A DNA stretch of 64,000 nt from positions 2,093,077 to 2,157,076 of the forward strand of contig SIJG01000014.1 of the NCBI GenBank assembly GCA_023374025.1, given 5' to 3'. The stretch comes from Heterodera schachtii. Lineage: Eukaryota > Nematoda > Chromadorea > Rhabditida > Heteroderidae. Below, piece by piece: positions 62,109-64,000 of the stretch. The notes beneath the pieces are model-generated. The model was not told where the DNA came from and ran no database searches. It saw nothing but the letters and a program-made list of their open reading frames with translations. Each line of letters opens with the position of its first letter. The stretch's first letter is position 1. The position numbers and the translations under genes were made by a program.

Positions 62109-63250
62109 CTTAAATCACAGAATCTTTTTAATTCTTATCAAAAAATTATAAATAATAAATTCTTCAATTTGGTTACACTTTTTTTAAATCTCTTACCGGC
62201 ACGGAACAAAAAGTGCGAATTCTTGGTTTCCAGAGAAAGAGATTCCATTATATTTTATGATATTTTTCAAAAATTTCCAAATTTATTTAAATATTCAATT
62301 GGAATTTAACGAGTTTTTGATATTAATTTCAAAATAAAAAGCTTTAAATTTTCATTTTCGTTATTTTGACGCTTAAATGGATTAGCATCATTTGCACAGA
62401 TCGGCAGGGTATTCTCGAGAGTCTCGGATCATTCGACGTCCCAATGCATTAATGTGCTGGATAAAATATGCAAATTCCTTCCCCAATTTGCGACTGAATT
62501 CATTCCGATGATCCGAAATGTGTTTTATAAAATATTTCTTTTCAAAATTTTCTGGTATTTTTAATTAAATTGCAAAAAATAATTTCCTCCCATTTTTTCT
62601 TCCTAATATGGCTTTATCTTTTGAGATGTCAAATAAACGATGTTTTTCAAAATGATTATTTGCATTTTTTGTTTTGTTTCATTCCAGAAGTGCAATTTGC
62701 ATGGACAAATGAACAATTCGAATGTAAATGCACCACTCTGGGATGAAATAAGGACAAATGCGCAAAAGGACAGTGACCGAAAGAAAATTTTAAGAATGTT
62801 GAATCATTTATGATGTCATAATTAATAAGCTAATAAAGGAAAAATCGGCAGAACGAAAAGCAAAATGGCTAAATTGAAGAACAAATGGTCGGTTTGTGTT
62901 GTGAATTTACTTAATTTTTGAGTATATATAAAGCATAAATTGAGACATATGTAAGAAATTAGTCATCTCAAATTTTTAATTATTTAATGCATGAGAAATT
63001 TTCACTAATTGTTCAATTGCATTATTTTGTTTATAGGCTAAATTGAAAAAAATATTTTATAAAATGTAAATGATGGAAACTTCATTTGTTCAGTGAAGGA
63101 TTGAACCACAGCAGCGGTCAGTGACACTTATTAGAGACCGGCGCCGGATTGGATATCGCGCGGGATTTTCTGGGAATAATCCTGCGTGGATCTGTCCCGC
63201 AAAATTAGAAAGCGAAGGAATGCTAAACAATGGTGGCACAAGCAGGCGCA
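62109..63250. other. Intergenic, no gene seen
   Basis: AT-rich with a short GCGGGAT/ATCCTGC-type inverted block at 63140-63200 resembling the window start. No exon was recognised. Confidence 0.5.
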
Positions 63251-63257
63251 GAGAATG

Positions 63258-63432
<175 letters not shown>

Positions 63433-63795
63433 AAAGAGAAGAAAAAAATACAATTAGAAAGAAAGAAAATGAAAGAAAAAAAGAGGCAGAGAAAGAATTT
63501 GATGGAGCGGCAAATATGTTTACATTTATTTATGCTTGTGCTTTATTTTGTTGATCTTTGTTTTGTTTCCTATTTCTGCACATTTTTGTCCCTTTATGCG
63601 GCAAATTTAACATTTTCATTCGAAAACCAACAAAATTCATTAAATCAATTAAAATTCCGTTGAAGTATTGAACATTTATTGACGTTGTCCGGGGAAAACA
63701 GGAATTAACAACGAAATATAACTTTTTATTATTAAATGTCATCTAATATTTAATATTTTTTTACCGTATCTTGATTAACTGTCACAGTAATTAAA

Positions 63796-64000
63796 ATGTC
63801 AATGTCTGTCGATTCAACAAACGGAGACAGAATAAATGATCATCAGCAGGGTAATATAAATAATATTAAATTAAATATTTTTAAGGAAATTAAAATAATG
63901 ATTTAATTATCGTACCTTTTAAAAAAATTTAAATCGTTCAGAACCTGAAGAGCTGCTTCAATTGCGAGCCCGGGTTGCCGAATTGGAAGGAATGCAACGA
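63796..64000 (+). CDS. 5' end of a coiled-coil protein gene (partial)
   Basis: Exon 1 (63796-63850) reads MSMSVDSTNGDRINDHQQ, ending before GTAATA. Exon 2 begins after a CGTTCAG acceptor at 63942 in exact phase (1/2) and reads EPEELLQLRARVAELEGMQR to the window edge. The heptad pattern of Leu/Val/Met indicates a coiled coil. The gene continues past the window; family not determinable from 38 residues. Confidence 0.65.

Overview
This window is nuclear DNA of a nematode. The DNA is AT-rich, with many short introns (32-100 bp) that mostly follow GT-AG but include several GC-AG introns. A TTTCAG-type acceptor often lies a few bases before an ATG, as expected for spliced-leader trans-splicing. Gene families include a Cys-loop ligand-gated channel, an srsx-like 7TM receptor, an acyltransferase-3/SGNH (OAC) protein and a SAD-1/BRSK kinase. 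A tylenchid-type parasitic nematode is possible, but that is a guess and the species cannot be named from the sequence. All exon structures were joined by eye from splice signals, reading phase and protein family logic.

Layout. 0-8 kb: an orphan 616-aa Gln/Pro/Ser-rich protein (minus strand, 12 exons) and a small upstream reading frame. 8-10.1 kb: two DNA-transposon derivatives. 11.2-13.7 kb: a complete ligand-gated ion channel subunit (minus). 15.5-19.5 kb: four consecutive minus-strand genes for small secreted proteins (Gly/Asn-rich, 4-Cys, double EGF, 10-Cys). 20.3-22.3 kb: a chemoreceptor-like GPCR (plus). 22.5-35.4 kb: sparse small genes (secreted peptide precursors, a dynein light chain with a damaged splice donor, a two-TM protein) scattered among hAT-like elements and MITEs. 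36.2-42.1 kb: the OAC acyltransferase (minus, 16 exons including one of 7 nt). 43.7-49.7 kb: the SAD-1 type kinase (minus, about 30 exons). 51.8-62.1 kb: a 10.3-kb element bounded by two 395-bp LTRs that look identical, with a 4-bp target duplication and no recognisable gag-pol. 63.8 kb to the end: the start of another plus-strand gene.

The most unusual feature is in the LTR element. At least 14, and up to about 18, copies of a small hairpin followed by CAGTCA are spread along the internal region. Their stems vary in sequence while usually keeping pairing, and the same motif sits at the presumed transcription start inside each LTR. The second theme is the secreted-protein gene cluster at 15.5-19.5 kb, with further unique secreted precursors at 23.9 and 30.2 kb. 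The third is a dense population of short non-autonomous DNA elements, several with exact 8-bp (hAT) or TTA target duplications, and a dispersed palindromic 26-bp core repeat.
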